A DNA stretch of 8,189 bases, taken from positions 1 through 8,189 of the forward strand of contig JAQGKJ010000554.1 in the NCBI GenBank assembly GCA_028290165.1. Reading direction: 5' to 3'. Below the pieces are notes generated by a model. It was not told the origin of the DNA and ran no database searches. It saw only the letters and a list, made by a program, of their open reading frames with translations. A program made the position numbers and the translations under genes. Source of the stretch: Bradyrhizobium sp. (GTDB taxonomy: Bacteria; Pseudomonadota; Alphaproteobacteria; Rhizobiales; Xanthobacteraceae). Shown in pieces: positions 5,943 to 8,189 of this stretch (its first letter is position 1; each line of letters opens with the position of its first letter).

Positions 5943-6008
5943 TATGCCAGTGTCGGGAGTAACGGGCTGATGGCCGCCCGAGAGGCAGTGCCGCAAAAGG
6001 ACGCGAAT

Positions 6009-6347
6009 ATGAGCATCGAACAATTTATCGAAAACGAAGTGAAGTCGAACGACGTCGTACTGTTTATGAAGGGAACGCCGCAGTTTCCGCAGTGCGGTTT
6101 CTCCGGGCAGGTGGTGCAGATCCTCGACCATGTCGGGGTCGGCTATAAGGGCCTGAACGTGCTGGAATCGGCCGACCTGCGCAACGGCATCAAGACCTAT
6201 TCGAACTGGCCGACCATTCCGCAGCTTTACGTCAAGGGCGAATTCGTCGGCGGTTGCGACATCATCCGCGAGATGTTCCAGGCCGGCGAGCTGCAACAGC
6301 TGTTTGTCGACAAGGGCGTCACGGTCGCAGCGGCAGCCTCCGCCTGA
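6009..6347 (+). CDS. grxD: Monothiol glutaredoxin, Grx4/CGFS family
   Basis: A 112-residue single-domain glutaredoxin. It has K21-G-T-P, the CGFS active site at C29-S32 (PQCGFSGQ), the glutathione-binding blocks [17 protein letters not shown] (66-82) and GGCD (81-84), and a short Ala-rich tail. CGFS monothiol glutaredoxins carry a glutathione-ligated [2Fe-2S] cluster, deliver it to target proteins and pair with BolA; they are poor disulfide reductases. All ligand positions look intact. The ATG at 6009 (MSIEQF) is chosen for AAGGA (5997-6001) 7 nt upstream and for agreement with the family's start; the open frame continues further upstream to 5919, but that part shows no glutaredoxin similarity. 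It is cytoplasmic. The macro-domain frame begins at or inside its 3' end, suggesting coupled translation. Its usual neighbour bolA lies about 3.8 kb upstream. Confidence 0.96.
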   Translation: MSIEQFIENEVKSNDVVLFMKGTPQFPQCGFSGQVVQILDHVGVGYKGLNVLESADLRNGIKTYSNWPTIPQLYVKGEFVGGCDIIREMFQAGELQQLFVDKGVTVAAAASA

Positions 6348-6901
6348 GTTTTGTCGCGCGCCAGATCGGCTCGGCGCGGCTCGAAGCCATCGTCGCCGAC
6401 ATCACGACGCTCAGTAGCGTTGACGCCATCGTCAACGCCGCCAATACGTCGCTACTCGGCGGCGGTGGCGTGGATGGTGCGATCCATCGCGCGGCCGGCC
6501 CCGAGCTTCTCGTCGAATGCCGCACGCTCCATGGCTGCGATACTGGCGGCGCCAAGATCACCAATGGCTATCGGCTTCCGGCCCGGCATGTGATCCATGC
6601 CGTCGGTCCGGTCTGGCATGGCGGGAGCCGGGGCGAGGACGAAGCGCTGGCGTCGTGTTATCGGCGCGCAATCGAACTTTGCCAGGCCTGCGGGCTCGCC
6701 TCGGTTGCCTTTCCCGCCATTTCCACCGGCATCTATCGTTTCCCACCCGATCGTGCGGCGCGGATCGCGGTCTCGACCACAGTCCAGGCGCTGCAGGCGG
6801 CACCGGCCGTTTCCCGCGTCATATTCTGCTGCTTTTCGATCGACAGCGCCCGCCTGCATGAACAGGCGATGGCGGAATTCGGCAGCCCTTGTGCCGATTG
6901 A
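6344..6901 (+). CDS. Macro-domain protein, probable O-acetyl-ADP-ribose deacetylase (YmdB-like)
   Basis: A macro domain spanning almost the whole product (185 residues from 6344). It carries IVADIT (16-21, usually GDIT), [18 protein letters not shown] (31-48, with N34 and D44 matching the Asn/Asp of E. coli YmdB), [10 protein letters not shown] (85-94) and [13 protein letters not shown] (122-134, with Y131). Such enzymes remove ADP-ribose from proteins or deacetylate O-acetyl-ADP-ribose in the cytoplasm. The start is a problem: no ATG or GTG fits. The candidates are CTG 6344, which overlaps the grxD stop as CTGA and matches where the family begins, and TTG 6254, which overlaps grxD by 94 nt and adds 30 Arg-rich residues that look like a shadow of grxD. 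CTG is preferred with low certainty. The end at 6901 is firm. It is probably co-transcribed with grxD. Confidence 0.82.
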   Translation: MSFVARQIGSARLEAIVADITTLSSVDAIVNAANTSLLGGGGVDGAIHRAAGPELLVECRTLHGCDTGGAKITNGYRLPARHVIHAVGPVWHGGSRGEDEALASCYRRAIELCQACGLASVAFPAISTGIYRFPPDRAARIAVSTTVQALQAAPAVSRVIFCCFSIDSARLHEQAMAEFGSPCAD

Positions 6902-6941
6902 GCCGGCGACTAAACTGCTCGGCAAAATCGGGGAGGGGACC

Positions 6942-8189
6942 ATGAATTCTCGTCACGTGTTGCGATTGCTTGCCTGCGGAGCCCTGCTGATCGCGGCGGC
7001 GCCTTCGGGCAGGGCGGAAGGCACTTTCGATATCCCTGCGGGCGCGCATTTCAACCCGCAGAAACTCGAACGCGTCGGCGACTATCTGCGCGACCAGGTG
7101 GCGCAGGGAAAAATTCCGGGTGCGATCCTCTTGATCCAGCAGCACGGCAAGCCGGTCTATCATGAATTCTTCGGCGTGCGCGACGTCGCGACCAAGCTGC
7201 CGATGACCGATGATACCATCTTCCGCCTGTTCTCGATGACCAAGCCCATCACCAGCGTGGTGGCGATGATGCTGATCGAGGAGGGCAAGCTCCGGCTCGA
7301 CGATCCCGTCGCGAAATACCTTCCCGCTTTCGCCAACGTGAAGGTTGGCGTCGAGAAGAAGGCCGACGATGGCACCACGACGCTTGAACTGGTGCCGCCG
7401 AACCGGCCGCCGACCATCCTGGACCTGATGCGCCAGACCTCGGGCATCACCTATGGCTTCTACGGCGACAGTCTGGTCCGCAAGGCCTATGCCAAGGCCG
7501 ACATTTATGCGGGCGATTTCGACAATGCCGAATTCGCCGAGCGCATCGCCAAGCTGCCGCTGCACGACCAGCCGGGCACGCTTTGGCAATATGGCCACTC
7601 CACCGACATCCTCGGGCGGATCATGGAGCTGGTGACGGGAAAATCCCTGCTTGAAATCGAGAAGGAAAAGCTGCTCGTCCCGCTTGGCATGACCGGGACC
7701 GGTTTTTATGTCACCGACCCGGAACAGAAGAAGCTGATCGCAAAGCCGATGCCGAACGACAGCAATTTTCGGGTCGGCTTCGAAAGCGATCCGCAAACGC
7801 CGATGAAATGGGAATCCGGCGGCGGCGGCATGGTCTCGACGCTCGCCGACATGGCCCCGTTCCTGCAGATGCTGCTCAATGGCGGGACCTATGATGGCAA
7901 ACGCTATCTGAGCCCGGAGAGTTTTGCGCAGCTGACGAAGGACCATATCGGGCCGGGCTCCGGCGTGGCGCGTGACTTTTTCTATTTCCCGGGTGATGGC
8001 TTCGGCTTCAGCCTGGGTTTTGGCGTTCGCACCGATCCCGGCAACGCCAAGCCGCCGCCACCGGGCTCGCTCGGCGAACTGAAATGGGACGGCGCCAGCG
8101 GCTGCTACTTCGTCATCGATCCGAAGCAGGACATGTTCTTTGTCCTGCTGGAGCAGACCCCCTCGGAACGACAGCGGATCCAGCGCGAA
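6942..8189 (+). CDS. Exported serine hydrolase, beta-lactamase/esterase family (class C fold), 3' end missing
   Basis: 416 codons run from ATG 6942 to the right edge. An N-terminal signal peptide (MNSRHVLRLLACGALLIAAA, cleavage probably after A25 in GRA-EG) sends it to the periplasm. The penicillin-binding-like fold shows the catalytic SxxK as S98-M-T-K101 (RLFSMTKP), LDDPVAKYLP (119-128), a DLMRQTSGITYG block (161-172), the second motif WQYGHSTDILG (215-225, with Y217) and, near the end, WDGASGCYFVIDP in place of the KTG triad. This set matches the esterase/EstB-like and 6-aminohexanoate-dimer-hydrolase-like branch of PF00144, not true class C beta-lactamases. The substrate is unknown. GGGAGGGG lies just before the ATG. 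The gene sits 40 bp behind the macro-domain gene and could be part of the grxD transcript. Confidence 0.9.
   Translation, partial: MNSRHVLRLLACGALLIAAAPSGRAEGTFDIPAGAHFNPQKLERVGDYLRDQVAQGKIPGAILLIQQHGKPVYHEFFGVRDVATKLPMTDDTIFRLFSMTKPITSVVAMMLIEEGKLRLDDPVAKYLPAFANVKVGVEKKADDGTTTLELVPPNRPPTILDLMRQTSGITYGFYGDSLVRKAYAKADIYAGDFDNAEFAERIAKLPLHDQPGTLWQYGHSTDILGRIMELVTGKSLLEIEKEKLLVPLGMTGTGFYVTDPEQKKLIAKPMPNDSNFRVGFESDPQTPMKWESGGGGMVSTLADMAPFLQMLLNGGTYDGKRYLSPESFAQLTKDHIGPGSGVARDFFYFPGDGFGFSLGFGVRTDPGNAKPPPPGSLGELKWDGASGCYFVIDPKQDMFFVLLEQTPSERQRIQRE

Noticed and set aside
5919..6008. N-terminal extension of grxD by 30 residues
   Set aside because: MSIEQF at 6009 has a good AAGGA site and matches the usual family start; the extension shows no glutaredoxin similarity.
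6894..6931. CCGATT/AATCGG inverted repeat between the macro-domain gene and the serine hydrolase
   Set aside because: The arms are only 6 bp with a long interrupted loop and no T-run, so this is too weak to call a terminator.
6819..7946. 375-codon open frame antisense to the serine hydrolase
   Set aside because: Same antisense register effect. It is His/Arg/Asp-rich without family motifs, and the plus strand has a signal peptide and catalytic SMTK.

Overview
The window reads as chromosomal DNA of a GC-rich alphaproteobacterium, most likely the Bradyrhizobium/Rhodopseudomonas group. The pointers are the codon bias, a palindromic intergenic repeat of the rhizobial type, GGAAC-N16-CGTT promoter signals (the EcfG general stress response type), and the BolA and CGFS-glutaredoxin sequences. 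No database search was possible, so the genus is an inference. No RNA gene, IS element, phage gene or CRISPR array was seen.

Layout. A minus-strand membrane acyltransferase-3 gene runs off the left edge (1-845). A tiny DUF1328 membrane protein follows on the plus strand (1065-1238), with a stress-type promoter candidate and a leader hairpin. A double-hairpin palindromic repeat (1260-1347) separates it from a convergent DUF427 gene (1365-1724, minus). Next come bolA (1916-2164, plus), whose 3' end lies in a degenerate 17-19 bp tandem repeat, and an LtrA-family membrane protein (2251-3468, plus). The ergothioneine genes egtB (start at GTG 5720) and egtD (start at 4415) form a minus-strand operon converging on ltrA. 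On the right, grxD (6009-6347), a macro-domain gene and a secreted serine hydrolase (6942 to the right edge) all lie on the plus strand.

How the parts may fit. BolA and monothiol CGFS glutaredoxin are physical partners in Fe-S/iron homeostasis, and their genes are often adjacent in alphaproteobacteria. Here about 3.8 kb (ltrA, egtD, egtB) lies between them. EgtD trimethylates histidine and EgtB adds the sulfur, giving the antioxidant thiol-histidine ergothioneine. The strongest regulatory signal in the window is a perfect GGAAC-N16-CGTT match 22 bp upstream of the GTG chosen as the egtB start. It predicts that ergothioneine synthesis is under the PhyR-EcfG general stress response. A near-match precedes the DUF1328 gene. 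The locus therefore looks like a redox/stress neighbourhood built from known families. I do not see evidence for a wholly new enzymatic system. The most novel elements are regulatory and architectural.
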